A DNA stretch of 64,000 nucleotides from Pseudomonadota bacterium (GCA_023422775.1 JAFAGM010000081.1:31375-95374); one strand, 5' to 3'; positions 25,642 through 34,222 are shown, counted from the stretch's first letter. Notes: generated from the sequence alone by a model not told the origin. A program made the numbers and translations.

Positions 25642-27468
25642 TCAAAGGCCAAGCCCACGCTGTCTGCCGAAACTCCAGTCTATGCCGCCATCTGCGCGGG
25701 CGACGCCGGAGACGTGCTTGCCGATATGCTTCTCGATGGAAGGTGTCCATGGCACGAGCTGGAAGCCGAGGCCGTCGTCGATCATGGCGAAGCGGCCGGA
25801 CGCCAGCATGATGCGCTGGCGGTAGAGGCCGGTGACATATTCTCCGGTGGCCGACTTCCTGAACGGCATTCCCGTTTCGGCCGTGAGCTTTTCGCCGGTG
25901 GAATCGAGTTCGCGCCCTCGCAACGTCTTGAGGAGGTTGCGCGTATAGATGACCTGCTGCCCCTGCCGTCTCGCGAGTCCTTGTTCGATCAGGTGCTCAG
26001 TGCGGCTCTCCATTGCAGTTCGCACTTCGGCGCCGAACCCGCCGCTACCGAGTGGCGCGGGCTCGCGGGCGACGAACTGACGGTCGATCCAAGTCGCTCC
26101 CGACGCCCTCACCTGCATGCCGAGATCGAGGTCAGAGCGGACTGCAAGCGCAACACGGGCACGTCCCTGCGCATCCTCGAACCGGCGCAGTTCGACGATC
26201 GACCCGAGTGGCCCATCTCCGGCAGCATCGAGATCGGGCAGCTTGATGTGGTGGGTGCGCCCGTCCGTGCCGTCGATCACCGCATAGGCCGTTCCCTTCA
26301 ACTCGTCATCGAGGTCGCGATCGATCAGCCGGCCCACGATCGGATCGGTCATGCTCTCGCCGGCAAGCACATAGCTTGATGCGCTGCGTTCCTCGCCTCG
26401 CTCGCTCAGTGCCCGGTGCATGCGCTTGATGATGTCGCCGCGTTCGCCAAGCTCCCGGAGCGTCGGCTCCAGTCGCTCGGAGAAGGACCAGATGCCGGGC
26501 TCGGCCTCGGATGCCAGCCCATATCGTTCGAGTGCCTTCAGCCGGCCGACGAACAGCGTCTTGTCGAGCTCGGCGCGGAGCTGGCCGGCGTCGGGCCGCA
26601 AGTCGAGGAGCCGGGTCGGGACCTCCTCGACCAGGATACGGTCGAGCCGCGTGAAGCGCTCTGCCGTCATCTCGGCTTCCAGCTTCTGCCGGAGTTCCAG
26701 GTCTGTTTCCGGACCCAACTCAAGCGTCACACGCTCCTGGGCACGGATACGCATGCCGTCGGTAATGTAATCTTGGGCGATGATGAGGTCTTTTCCGGAC
26801 TCTTCCCTGCCGCGGATCAGCACATGGCTGTGCGTGTGGCCGGTGTTGAAATGATCGATCGCCACCCAGTCGAGCTTGGTCCCGAGATCCTCCTGCATCT
26901 GCTGCATGACGTCACGGGTGAAGCTGCGCAGATCCTCGATGCGGTCGGCGTCTTCCGGCGCGACGATGAACCTGAATTGATGGCGGTCCTCGCGGCCACG
27001 GTCGAGGAAGTCCTTGCCGTCGGCCTCGTTGGTGTCCGGCCCGTACAGGATGCCGCGACCGCCGTCGCGGGTCGTGCCCTCGCGCTGAAGATAGCGCAAA
27101 TGCGCGTCCGCCTTGCGGCTGCCAATCTTCAACTTGGCGATATGCGCCTTCACGACGACGCGACGGAGTCGGTCGCCAGGGCCACGCCGCTCGACAGAGC
27201 GCCGGAGCCGGTCGGCGGCCGCCTGTCCGCGACCGATCCGGGAGCACTTCCCCTTCCAGGGGCGCCTCGCACCCGGACCCCGGCGCGTGCGGCCGCTGCC
27301 TGCTCCCACGCGGCTGGAAAATTCCGCGGGCGTCAGCGCGGCACCCTTCGCCTTCGCAGCCGCCTTCAGCGCCTGGTTGATGAAGGACGGCTGCCGTTTG
27401 CCGATGCGAGCGCCGCGTTCGCGGATTCGGCCAGGACGGATGCGGAAGTCGGAAGACTCGTCGCTCAT
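25642..27468 (-). CDS. relaxase (RlxS-like, MobA/VirD2 type with DUF3363)
   Basis: Relaxase that nicks oriT and pilots the strand into the recipient. 608 residues; the N-terminal nuclease half has 'WVAIDHFNTGHTHSHVLIRG', containing the metal-binding HxH motif of MOB-P relaxases, and the C-terminal half matches DUF3363. The layout resembles RlxS of ICEMlSymR7A. ATG at 27468 is used; the open frame continues 80 codons upstream with no supporting start. A candidate oriT lies 270 bases upstream. Confidence 0.92.
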   Translation of the reverse strand: MSDESSDFRIRPGRIRERGARIGKRQPSFINQALKAAAKAKGAALTPAEFSSRVGAGSGRTRRGPGARRPWKGKCSRIGRGQAAADRLRRSVERRGPGDRLRRVVVKAHIAKLKIGSRKADAHLRYLQREGTTRDGGRGILYGPDTNEADGKDFLDRGREDRHQFRFIVAPEDADRIEDLRSFTRDVMQQMQEDLGTKLDWVAIDHFNTGHTHSHVLIRGREESGKDLIIAQDYITDGMRIRAQERVTLELGPETDLELRQKLEAEMTAERFTRLDRILVEEVPTRLLDLRPDAGQLRAELDKTLFVGRLKALERYGLASEAEPGIWSFSERLEPTLRELGERGDIIKRMHRALSERGEERSASSYVLAGESMTDPIVGRLIDRDLDDELKGTAYAVIDGTDGRTHHIKLPDLDAAGDGPLGSIVELRRFEDAQGRARVALAVRSDLDLGMQVRASGATWIDRQFVAREPAPLGSGGFGAEVRTAMESRTEHLIEQGLARRQGQQVIYTRNLLKTLRGRELDSTGEKLTAETGMPFRKSATGEYVTGLYRQRIMLASGRFAMIDDGLGFQLVPWTPSIEKHIGKHVSGVARADGGIDWSFGRQRGLGL

Positions 27469-27868
27469 GAGCACGAAGATGCGCGCATCATACCCGTCTG
27501 CAACATCAAATAGACGGCAGTCGTAGTGGTGCGCAAAAATACTGGCGATCGGCAGCGCTAGGCCGGCTGAGCAACACGGGTGCGGTACGTCGATATCGCC
27601 CATGATCCAAAGGATGGATTCGGCGCAGGCTGCGTTCAGCGTTGAAAATATTGGTGCAATCGAGAAACGCACATCGCGGCACGCGCGACGCTCCAGCGCT
27701 ACTGTCAACTAACCCACGACCGCACAACCGCTTTCTTGCAAACGGGCACCGAAGGGCACCGTTTGCTTTAATCTTGCCCTCCAACGGTCGTGTTGCCGCT
27801 CTCCTCCCCGCTTACACACATTCGTGCGCCGGTCTTCGCTGTCCGACGATTGCCCGCGATGCGCTTCA
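27469..27868. other. non-coding region upstream of the relaxase
   Basis: No gene is seen in these 400 bases. They contain the candidate oriT (27734-27790) and should hold the relaxase promoter; a TTGACA hexamer occurs on the minus strand at 27708-27703, but no matching -10 was recognised at the right distance. The position directly before the relaxase is where oriT sits in ICEMlSym-type elements. Confidence 0.5.
27734..27790 (+). other. candidate origin of transfer (oriT)
   Basis: A perfect inverted repeat GCAAACGG (27738-27745) / CCGTTTGC (27759-27766) is followed at once by TTTAATCTTGCCCTCC. The nic regions of Ti plasmids and RSF1010 have the same design: an inverted repeat, then TAA-rich DNA and GCCCT at the nick. 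TAATCTTGCCCT agrees with Ti TAATTGCGCCCT at 9 of 12 positions. The place, just upstream of the relaxase, also fits. Nick position is inferred as after the GCCCT. Confidence 0.6.
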
Positions 27869-28609
27869 TCATGAACGCCCGGTGCCGATGCGACGCACGA
27901 ACAAGTCTCGATCTTGCGGATTGCTATTGAATGGAGATGTCGCAGATGAACCGGACGATGGCGGTTCAGGTGCTGATGGCGCCGCTGTTGGGACGTGCTC
28001 CGATCCCTCCGTCGGAGGTCTGGATTTCGTCGGGAAGAGTGGGCTCGACCAGCTACGCGCCTGGTCGGCGAATGTCGTCGTGATGTCGACGATGGGCGTC
28101 CCGGTTCCGGACGGCGCGTCATCGGCCGTATCGAAGATCTCAGTGCTCGTGCCGCGCGGCATGTCGAAGTTCGGTGCATCGCCCTTCGCTGCCGTCGCCG
28201 CGACGTCGGTCGCGAACTTGATGTCCGGTCGGTCCCACGAGCCACGATAGGCTGCAACGGCGCAGAGGTTCGGATCGGTCTTGAGACGCGGATGCGCTTT
28301 GCAACGAGTGGCGAGCTTGGTGAGTTGGGACGCCGCCATCGCGACGTTGCGACATGGCAAAAGGACCGACGCGGAGACTCTCGATGGAGATACGGAAACG
28401 CCAGCGAGACCAACGCGCACGATGCCATCGACGGACAATTCGCGCGTTTCGCGGATCGCGTCACGCATGTTTCGATACACACGCGGGTTTGCCTCGCCCG
28501 GCATTGAGATCGCCCAGGGCTCGCCGGCCGAATGGTGCCAGACCAGCGCATGCATCAACTTCGGATCGACAGTGAGCGCGCACGCGGTCACGAGCGTAAG
28601 AAGGTCCAT
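27869..28609 (-). CDS. conjugation-associated lytic transglycosylase-like protein
   Basis: A 246-residue protein with a short hydrophobic N terminus (MDLLTLVTACAL) and an SLT/VirB1-like domain ('LMHALVWHHSAGEPWAISMP' around the probable catalytic Glu), then a low-complexity Ser/Pro/Thr-rich tail from about 160. Such proteins locally open peptidoglycan for the mating channel. ATG at 28609 chosen because the transglycosylase domain begins there; the frame extends to 28651. It lies between DUF736 and the relaxase as in related elements. Confidence 0.82.
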   Translation of the reverse strand: MDLLTLVTACALTVDPKLMHALVWHHSAGEPWAISMPGEANPRVYRNMRDAIRETRELSVDGIVRVGLAGVSVSPSRVSASVLLPCRNVAMAASQLTKLATRCKAHPRLKTDPNLCAVAAYRGSWDRPDIKFATDVAATAAKGDAPNFDMPRGTSTEIFDTADDAPSGTGTPIVDITTTFADQARSWSSPLFPTKSRPPTEGSEHVPTAAPSAPEPPSSGSSATSPFNSNPQDRDLFVRRIGTGRS

Positions 28610-28860
28610 AACGTATGCTCCATGAAGAAGGCTCCTCCGCCCGCTGAGCAACGGGCCGATGCCATCGTGCTCGCGGCCGTCAAGGGCAAGGCGCGAGCGC
28701 CGGCCTGCGGCCGCCCTTGACCGCCGCTACGCGCGACGGCCGCGTGACCCTTGAGCGGGACGGAGGAATGAGTCGCGTTCTCCGCGAACAGAGGAATGAC
28801 GGCAGCTTCACGCGCGGTACGCGGATATCCGACATTCCGTTCGCGCATCAGCGACACGGA

Positions 28861-29196
28861 TCAGCTCCGCGCCTCGCGTTTGGTGGGGCGCGTCCAGAGC
28901 AGATGGAAGGCGGAGCGATCGCTGCCGGACTGGAACAGGTTGGCGCGAACCGGTTGCGGGAAGCCGGGATCGTCGATCTGCAGGGCAACGTACTCTCCGG
29001 CTTTCTCGCCGGTACGTGTCCAGCCCGCGCCGACTTCGGGTCCCTCCTCGTCGCCAGCGTGAATGCGGTAGTTCGGAGCGTTCTCGGTATCCGAATGATC
29101 GGCCGGCACGATGATCAACTCGATGTCGAGCGAAAGCGTGCGCAGACGTCCGGAGAATCCGTTTCGGGTGCGGATGAAGTTACCGATTTGTGCCAT
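28861..29196 (-). CDS. DUF736 family protein (copy 1)
   Basis: A 111-residue DUF736 protein ('MAQIGNFIRTRNGFSGRLRT' start, 'NAPNYRIHA', 'VALQIDDPGFPQPVRANLF'). DUF736 proteins are small, common markers of alphaproteobacterial conjugative elements; function unknown. Start at ATG 29196. A second, diverged copy is at 33899-34222. Confidence 0.9.
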   Translation of the reverse strand: MAQIGNFIRTRNGFSGRLRTLSLDIELIIVPADHSDTENAPNYRIHAGDEEGPEVGAGWTRTGEKAGEYVALQIDDPGFPQPVRANLFQSGSDRSAFHLLWTRPTKREARS

Positions 29197-29240
29197 GTCA
29201 TGATCCCTTCTGTTGGTGGGGTTTGTCTTTCGGCGCGGCG

Positions 29241-29786
29241 TCAATGTTTAGCGGCGCGCCATTGGAAACGGCCGTCACCGGCCTCGTCGGTCCAGACGGG
29301 CAGTGCGCGGCCGATGACCGAACCGCGCGGGAACGGACCGAAGTAGCGGCCGTCCACGCTGTCCGGGACATCGAAGTTCATGAGAAACAGTTCGTCATCG
29401 CCGATGCGGCGGCAGCCTTGCCAGACCGGCATCTTGCGGCCGGCATTGTCGCGTTCGCGAGCGTGCCCGACGATCGAGCCATAGGCGATGATGTCGAGGC
29501 CGTGGCGGCAGACAGTCTGGCCGGGAAGCGCTAGAACGCGCTTCATCATGGGCACACCCATCGGCAGATAACCGCGATCGGCCATGAACTCGGCGATGAG
29601 TGGCGGCGCCGCCACTGCGACAAGATGGGTGACGTCGAGATTGTCGGCCGGCTGCACGGTGTAGAGGCCGACCGGCGCGCTGGCGCTGGCGTTCCAGATC
29701 AGGGCTATCGGCGGATCGACGAATGCCGACGCGCCGACCGTTACCGTGGATAGCGCGGTTGCGAGCAGCGTGGCGATGCGGGTCAT
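29241..29786 (-). CDS. traF: TraF-type S26 signal peptidase
   Basis: Conjugative signal peptidase of family S26, needed to process and cyclise pilin in related systems. 181 residues: N-terminal hydrophobic segment, catalytic Ser in 'SASAPVGLY' (near 36-44) and catalytic Lys in 'MKRVLALPGQ' (near 81), with the C-terminal 'NFDVPDSVDGRYFGP' box. ATG overlaps the DUF2840 stop (ATGA). Confidence 0.92.
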   Translation of the reverse strand: MTRIATLLATALSTVTVGASAFVDPPIALIWNASASAPVGLYTVQPADNLDVTHLVAVAAPPLIAEFMADRGYLPMGVPMMKRVLALPGQTVCRHGLDIIAYGSIVGHARERDNAGRKMPVWQGCRRIGDDELFLMNFDVPDSVDGRYFGPFPRGSVIGRALPVWTDEAGDGRFQWRAAKH

Positions 29787-30292
29787 GAGCCGACCTCGCG
29801 CCGCTTGAGCCAGGCTTGATGACGTGTGCGCGTGTAATTGCGCGGCGTCTCGTTGACGGACAGTCGGTTGTGGACGTGCTGCCAGTAGTCCGGCGCAACA
29901 TCGGCCGGATCGATGCCGAGCGCCTCGACGGCGTCAACGGCATGCAGCACACGCTCGACCTTGGGCCAACCGTCCATGCGCAGGAGGATGTCGCCGCCGG
30001 GGCGCACAAACGGCAATGTCTGGTAACGCTCGCCGGGAGCGATCGCGCGCACGATGTCGGCACGCGAGAGGACGGTGCCGAAGTCGTTGGCGGCCCAGCG
30101 CACGAAGCAGAAGATGCTTCCGGGCGTGAAACTGACGACGCGGCGATGGCGATCCAGGATCTGCAGTCCTGCCGGACGGCCGAAGCGGATGCGGTTCTCA
30201 ATGCGCTGTTTAAACCAGGTCAACTCGACGAAGGTGAGACTGCCGTCTGTGTCATGCGCGCGCGAGACATCCGTGATCGTGACGCCCTTCAT
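29783..30292 (-). CDS. DUF2840 family protein
   Basis: A 169-residue DUF2840 protein, found next to traF in this class of elements. It has no membrane segments or known catalytic motif; basic and probably cytoplasmic. Both ends overlap neighbours by four bases (RHH gene upstream, traF downstream), so it is part of one translationally coupled run. Confidence 0.88.
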   Translation of the reverse strand: MKGVTITDVSRAHDTDGSLTFVELTWFKQRIENRIRFGRPAGLQILDRHRRVVSFTPGSIFCFVRWAANDFGTVLSRADIVRAIAPGERYQTLPFVRPGGDILLRMDGWPKVERVLHAVDAVEALGIDPADVAPDYWQHVHNRLSVNETPRNYTRTRHQAWLKRREVGS

Positions 30293-30543
30293 CGCCGGCC
30301 TCCCCTGGCGCGAGGAAAGCTCTTCAGCAGGAGGAGACGTAGCATGTAGGCGACGGTGACGCCGCGCTCGAACGCCGTGATCTTGATGCGGGCGCGCAAG
30401 TCAGGCGTGACGTCGATGGTAAGCCGCGCGGAGAAGGCATTGCGCTTGCGTCGAGCCTGTCGCTTCGCCTTTCGTGGCCTGGTCCGACGCTTTACAGCGA
30501 GTGGCCAGAATTTCAGTTTGTGCTTGCGCGGTCGCCGGGTCAT
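30289..30543 (-). CDS. ribbon-helix-helix-like basic protein
   Basis: An 84-residue very basic protein. The first 35 residues are Lys/Arg-rich; the rest ('FSARLTIDVTPDLRARIKIT' onwards) fits a ribbon-helix-helix DNA-binding fold, the kind that sits next to parA in related elements. Here no parA precedes it; the gap to repA holds iterons instead. Likely a small partition or regulatory DNA-binding protein. Confidence 0.75.
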   Translation of the reverse strand: MTRRPRKHKLKFWPLAVKRRTRPRKAKRQARRKRNAFSARLTIDVTPDLRARIKITAFERGVTVAYMLRLLLLKSFPRARGGRR

Positions 30544-30689
30544 GGCATCACCGCGATGTTAACGTGACGCGGTGAGGCAACGCCGTTACCAATAGCGGTG
30601 CCCGCCGTTAGCAAGAATCCGAAGGATTCTATGTTAGAGAAGTTAGACGGGTGATTTCGCGAGCCTGCTTCGCGGGTTAAGCAGGATTT

Positions 30690-30758
30690 GGGTTCCTGAT
30701 AGGACGGGTCTGCGGTTCCCGATAGGACGGGTGTTCGGGTTCCTGATAGGACGGGTCT
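30690..30758. repeat. three iterons, candidate replication origin
   Basis: Three direct repeats of GGTTCCTGATAGGACGGGT start at about 30691, 30714 and 30738, spaced 23 and 24 bases apart; the middle copy differs by one base (C for T). They lie directly after the repA stop. The core TCCT-GAT-AGGA is itself an inverted repeat. The adjoining DNA (30614-30685) adds two short perfect hairpins, AGAATCC/GGATTCT and CCTGCTT/AAGCAGG. This arrangement is typical of a Rep-binding origin. Confidence 0.7.
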
Positions 30759-30760
30759 AT

Positions 30761-31636
30761 TCACAGCTTATCCCCATCGTGTTGCGGCCGCGGCGCGCGC
30801 AGGCGTCGTGCGGACGGAGATGGATTGGTGACGGGCTGGAAGCTCAGGCACGGCGCGTTTTCGGCGCCGGCGATGCAGGCGAGTTGGTAGCCGGGCAGCG
30901 GCTGGCGGCGCACGATGTCGCGCAGTTCGAATGCGAAGCGCTTGTAAGGCGAGAGACTGCCGGACTTCAGATGAAGGTGCCGGAAGTCAAAGATCCAGCC
31001 ATGACGCTGGCGGCCGCCATGCTTGCGCACAAGACGGTACAGCCAGCGCTCAAGTCCGCCGGTGAGTGCAAAATATTCGCGGTCGATGGTGAGGACGAGC
31101 GCGTCCATCATGACGCCGGCGTAGAACCAGTCCGGCAGGATCAGTTCGATACCGCGCGGCCGGCCGGCGCTGTCGGCACGCTCCTTCCATTCGTTGATCC
31201 AGCTAAAACGATGCCGCCGGCGTTCCGTCGGTTGACGGATCGAGGTGGCGACGGTTGTCGACTGCAGACGATCGAGGCCGGCCTTGAGCCGCTCGTAGTT
31301 CTGTGCGGAGTCGCCGCGTCCGATGAAGCTCAGAATCTCATATGGCGTCGCAGCCATCAGGCGCGATGTGCGCAGTCCGCGGTCGCGCGCATCGACGATC
31401 TGCGATGCGGCCCAGATCAGCACGTCGGCGTCCCAGATGGTCGCCATGCCGTGTTCGTGTGTCGCTTCGACAACGATCGTGACCTCCCCCATGTGGAAGT
31501 CGATCGGCCGGACGCGCGGCGTCTTGGCGAGTGAGAAGAACGGCCATGACATGAGGTCTTGCGCGTCGCGCGGCGGCATATCGCCGGGCCGGGCGCGGAA
31601 CAGTTCAAGTTGATGATCATCGACAGGGTGGCGCAT
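30761..31636 (-). CDS. repA: replication initiator protein A
   Basis: A 291-residue RepA/RPA-family initiator ('LELFRARPGDMPPRDAQDLM', 'MSWPFFSLAKTPR', 'LMAATPYEILSFIGRG', 'LPDWFYAGV' boxes). It should bind the iterons just downstream and let the element replicate as a circle. ATG at 31636 has GGAGG six bases upstream; a TTG at 31651 is less likely. In relatives parA follows; here it does not. Confidence 0.9.
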   Translation of the reverse strand: MRHPVDDHQLELFRARPGDMPPRDAQDLMSWPFFSLAKTPRVRPIDFHMGEVTIVVEATHEHGMATIWDADVLIWAASQIVDARDRGLRTSRLMAATPYEILSFIGRGDSAQNYERLKAGLDRLQSTTVATSIRQPTERRRHRFSWINEWKERADSAGRPRGIELILPDWFYAGVMMDALVLTIDREYFALTGGLERWLYRLVRKHGGRQRHGWIFDFRHLHLKSGSLSPYKRFAFELRDIVRRQPLPGYQLACIAGAENAPCLSFQPVTNPSPSARRLRAPRPQHDGDKL

Positions 31637-31647
31637 CAAGGCCTCCG

Positions 31648-31920
31648 TCAACGGCCACGCGGCGGTGTGGAGCGCGCCGCCAAAGCACCGCCCGAGGACG
31701 GCCGCGGGCCGGGATCGGAAGTGGAGTTGCGCGCGCGGTCGGCGGCCCAGGCCTCTAGGTCGTCGATGGCGTAAACGACGCGGCCGCCGAGCTTGCGGAA
31801 GATCGGACCTGTGCCGGTGCAGCGATGTTTCTCAAGCGTGCGCCCGGAGAGACCGAGGAACGTCGCCGCGTCGTGGGTCCGCAGGAAACGCGGCGTAACG
31901 CGAGGAGAAGAAGTGTCCAA
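31648..31920 (-). CDS. AlpA/MerR-like helix-turn-helix protein (possible excisionase-type factor)
   Basis: A 90-residue protein with an HTH of the DNA-binding/excisionase type: 'FLRTHDAATFLGLSGRTLEK' then 'RKLGGRVVYAIDDLEAWA'. It starts with TTG at 31920 (GGAGG upstream). In ICEMlSymR7A a similar small HTH protein, RdfS, is the recombination directionality factor near traF and also activates transfer genes; that role is possible here but unproved. Confidence 0.75.
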   Translation of the reverse strand: MDTSSPRVTPRFLRTHDAATFLGLSGRTLEKHRCTGTGPIFRKLGGRVVYAIDDLEAWAADRARNSTSDPGPRPSSGGALAARSTPPRGR

Positions 31921-32080
31921 GATGAGCCTCCGGGTCGTTTGCGGTTGCTGCCGGACAAGGCAACGGAACGGAGGCAAGCGTGACGGAAGATCGGCATCGT
32001 AGGAGAGACCCGCCGCAGGACGCCTCCTAAGGTGTCCCTTTTCGGTTTTGCGCTCGCAGAGTTCGGCGGATTGACTGCGG

Positions 32081-32900
32081 CTAACGCCGACGGAAGCGCT
32101 TTGCGCGGCCGGCGTCGCCGCGCAGCAGCGTCAGATAACCACCCTTCGTCATAAGCGTGGCGCGCGCGATGATGCGGTTGATGCGCTTGCGCAGCGCCGC
32201 GTTTGCCCATTCGATCGCGGGAATATCGCGCGCTTGCGGATCGAGGAGGATCGCGGCGATTTCGCGACGAGACACACCGTCATCAATGCCGTCGAGCGCG
32301 CGGAGTTGGAGCGTGAATCGAGCGCGCTGATGCGATGAGAGCTGCAGACTACGTATGAGAGGACCGGAATGCTCGCCGGCCAGGCGGCGCTCGAAGCGCT
32401 GAACAGCATGCATCCGGGCAGCGCGATCGTCATCATGCGGGATGACGAAGCTACTGCCGTGCGGATCGAGACCTCCGACGAACCAGACTTGGTGATACCC
32501 GTCGGCGTCAGCGAGGAGGACGTGACGACCGTCGTTGGTCGTCACGCTCGCGAGGATCGGCGAGAGATCGTCGAGAATGATGACTCGGGCCGCGGTGAAC
32601 GTCTCAGGCGCGGGAGCAACAATAACAGCGGACGGTAAACGCTCCGGTCGCCAGATGGCAGGCAATTCCCAGGCAGCAATGTCGGGTGCATGCGGGAAAG
32701 CTCAACCCCCAGCGGAGGGCGAGCCTTTCCATTCCGGCATCGTACGCGAGTGCGCCTGATGCAATCTGATCCTGTGCGTTGCGGTAATCTTCGATGTAAT
32801 CGTGATTGCGGCGGAGGAATTCCGCGGCAAATTGCGGGCGATCAAGTTGCATGAGTTTTTTGGCGGTGCTCGCAGACCGCCAGTCGGACGCAGGTGGCAT
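32081..32900 (-). pseudogene. frameshifted DUF6499-DUF2285 regulator-like gene
   Basis: Two overlapping frames encode what is normally one protein. The first (ATG 32900, GGGGAGGA site) gives 'DWRSASTAKKLMQLDRPQFA' to 'RWGLSFP', the transcriptional-regulator-like N domain; the second continues 'HAPDIAAWELPAIWRPERLP' and the DUF2285 domain to 32081. The frames join if one base of the GGG run at 32694-32696 (CCC on the coding strand) is removed. So this is a one-base insertion, a sequencing error, or, less likely, a programmed +1 slip at TTT-CCC-G. Without the join the second half lacks a credible start. Confidence 0.75.
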
Positions 32901-33036
32901 GACTATCCTCCCCTCGACCAATCCTTTACGGATCGCAATCGTTGAGTATCGAGAGGATTGCAACGGGAGCTAGATATGAAGATTGAATGACGCGATAGCG
33001 TCAGATTCGCACAGCGCGCGTGCGATGCACGCGAAG

Positions 33037-33333
33037 CTATTGCAGGCGCGGCTCGAGAAGATGGCGATAGCCTTGTTCTCGCATCCAGCGTGCGCGCGCC
33101 AGATGGCTGTCATGAACAAGCCTTGCGCGGTCGGGTTCTTTCTCGGGATCAAGGCCGAAAATGACGGCGACGGCTTCCCGCCAATCGGCGCCTTCGGCCT
33201 CGGCGTCGAGCAGCCGGACGTAACTCGCCAGATGCTTTTCATCGTACGAGCTGACGCGATCGAGTTGCGGGGGGCGATCTTCGAATGGCGGAATGGTCAC
33301 AGTGTTGCTCGCGCGCTCGGCCCTATTTACCAT
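33037..33333 (-). CDS. small conserved ICE protein (DUF2285-type DNA-binding region)
   Basis: A 98-residue protein, or 87 if the GTG at 33300 is used; the family usually begins at 'TIPPFEDR', which favours the GTG. The pattern 'DEKHLASYVRLLDAEAEGAD' and 'HDSHLARARWMREQGYRHLL' is common beside DUF2285 genes in rhizobial elements and is thought to be a small DNA-binding protein. No catalytic motif. Confidence 0.7.
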   Translation of the reverse strand: MVNRAERASNTVTIPPFEDRPPQLDRVSSYDEKHLASYVRLLDAEAEGADWREAVAVIFGLDPEKEPDRARLVHDSHLARARWMREQGYRHLLEPRLQ

Positions 33334-33473
33334 AGATTAACCAGCCATAATTGATTCCATATGGTACGCCTTGGCATCGCGTAGGCGGCATTACGCTATC
33401 GTCGCATGATATCGAGCTATGTTCGCTTAGCGGACCGCGTATTTCATAATGCGGGCATCGGTCACACCCGACC

Positions 33474-33686
33474 TCACGCGCCGCGCCGGAAAAACTCCAC
33501 TGGGTCCGTTTCGAGCACGTCCGCGAGTTTCTCCAGCATGTCGATCGTTGCCGCATGCTGCTCGCGTTCGAGCATCCCGACATAGTTGCGGTTGATGTCT
33601 GCACGATCGGCAAGCTCCTCCTGCGACAGGCCTTTAGCCTGCCGCAGCCGGCGCAGATTTCTGGCGACGGTCTCGCGCAATCGCAT
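33474..33686 (-). CDS. XRE-family repressor-like regulator
   Basis: A 70-residue single-domain HTH protein ('NLRRLRQAKGLSQEELADRA', 'INRNYVGMLEREQHAATIDM'), a Cro/CI-like regulator of the kind that controls ICE transfer genes. An 11-bp perfect inverted repeat lies 22 bases before its ATG, so it most likely represses itself. Confidence 0.88.
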   Translation of the reverse strand: MRLRETVARNLRRLRQAKGLSQEELADRADINRNYVGMLEREQHAATIDMLEKLADVLETDPVEFFRRGA

Positions 33687-33707
33687 GCGAGAGACGTCGC
33701 CGGATCA

Positions 33708-33734
33708 CTAATATACTGCCACCCAGTATATTAG
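33708..33734 (-). promoter_or_regulatory. perfect inverted-repeat operator of the XRE gene
   Basis: CTAATATACTG (33708-33718) and CAGTATATTAG (33724-33734) are perfect reverse complements around CCACC. The 27-bp site is AT-rich in GC-rich surroundings and sits at promoter distance before the XRE gene. This is the expected shape of an operator for a dimeric XRE repressor. Confidence 0.75.
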
Positions 33735-33858
33735 GGATTCGCCTCGGTGGCGAGTTTAATGCACTTGGAATCCCGGCCTGGATCGGAGGCAGCGCCAGCG
33801 CCCCCCGCACCGCAGTGCCGATGTGCGTCGCCCGATGGCTGGATCACCTCTTCGGAGA

Positions 33859-33884
33859 ACCCCGCCCGGCGGACCGGGCGGGGT
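33859..33884 (-). terminator. strong GC hairpin after DUF736 copy 2
   Basis: ACCCCGCCCGG and CCGGGCGGGGT pair perfectly (11 bp) around the four-base loop CGGA, 15 bases after the DUF736 stop. Only a short T-poor stretch (TTCTCC) follows on the minus strand, so it is terminator-like but not classical. Confidence 0.55.
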
Positions 33885-33898
33885 ATCGCAAGGTCGGC

Positions 33899-34222
33899 TC
33901 AGTCGGCGTTGGCCTTGCGGCCACGAGACCAGATGAGCGTGTGGCTTTCGCCGTCTTCGTCGTCGAAGAGGTTCGCGTAGATCGGAGCGTTGAAGCTCGG
34001 GTCGTCCAGCTTGACCGACAGGTAGTTGCGGCCTTCGTTGGAGCGCTTGCCCCAGGCGGCGCCGATCTCAGCCCGGCCGACATAGACGCGGTGGCTCGGG
34101 GCGTTCTCGTTGGTGCCGTTGGTTTCGGGGACCATGCGCACGTTCTTGGCCTGGAAGCTGAGGGTGACGATTTCGCCGACGTAACCCTGCTCGGTCTTCG
34201 TGAAGGTTCCGATGTTCGCCAT
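33899..34222 (-). CDS. DUF736 family protein (copy 2)
   Basis: A 107-residue DUF736 protein ('MANIGTFTKTEQGYVGEIVT', 'NAPSHRVYVGRAEIGAAW', 'LSVKLDDPSFNAPIYANLF'). ATG at 34222 has AAGGAG upstream. Closer to the family consensus than copy 1. Its 5' leader carries a long inverted repeat (34346-34395) of the same design as the leader of the DUF2493 gene. Confidence 0.92.
   Translation of the reverse strand: MANIGTFTKTEQGYVGEIVTLSFQAKNVRMVPETNGTNENAPSHRVYVGRAEIGAAWGKRSNEGRNYLSVKLDDPSFNAPIYANLFDDEDGESHTLIWSRGRKANAD

Noticed and set aside
28588..28857. 89-codon GTG-started frame between DUF736 copy 1 and the transglycosylase
   Set aside because: Fits the gap neatly, but no domain or start signal could be recognised and relatives are not known to have a gene here.
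30690..30758. Short direct repeats considered as a CRISPR array
   Set aside because: Units are 19-22 bases with only about 3-base gaps and no spacers or cas genes; iterons explain them.
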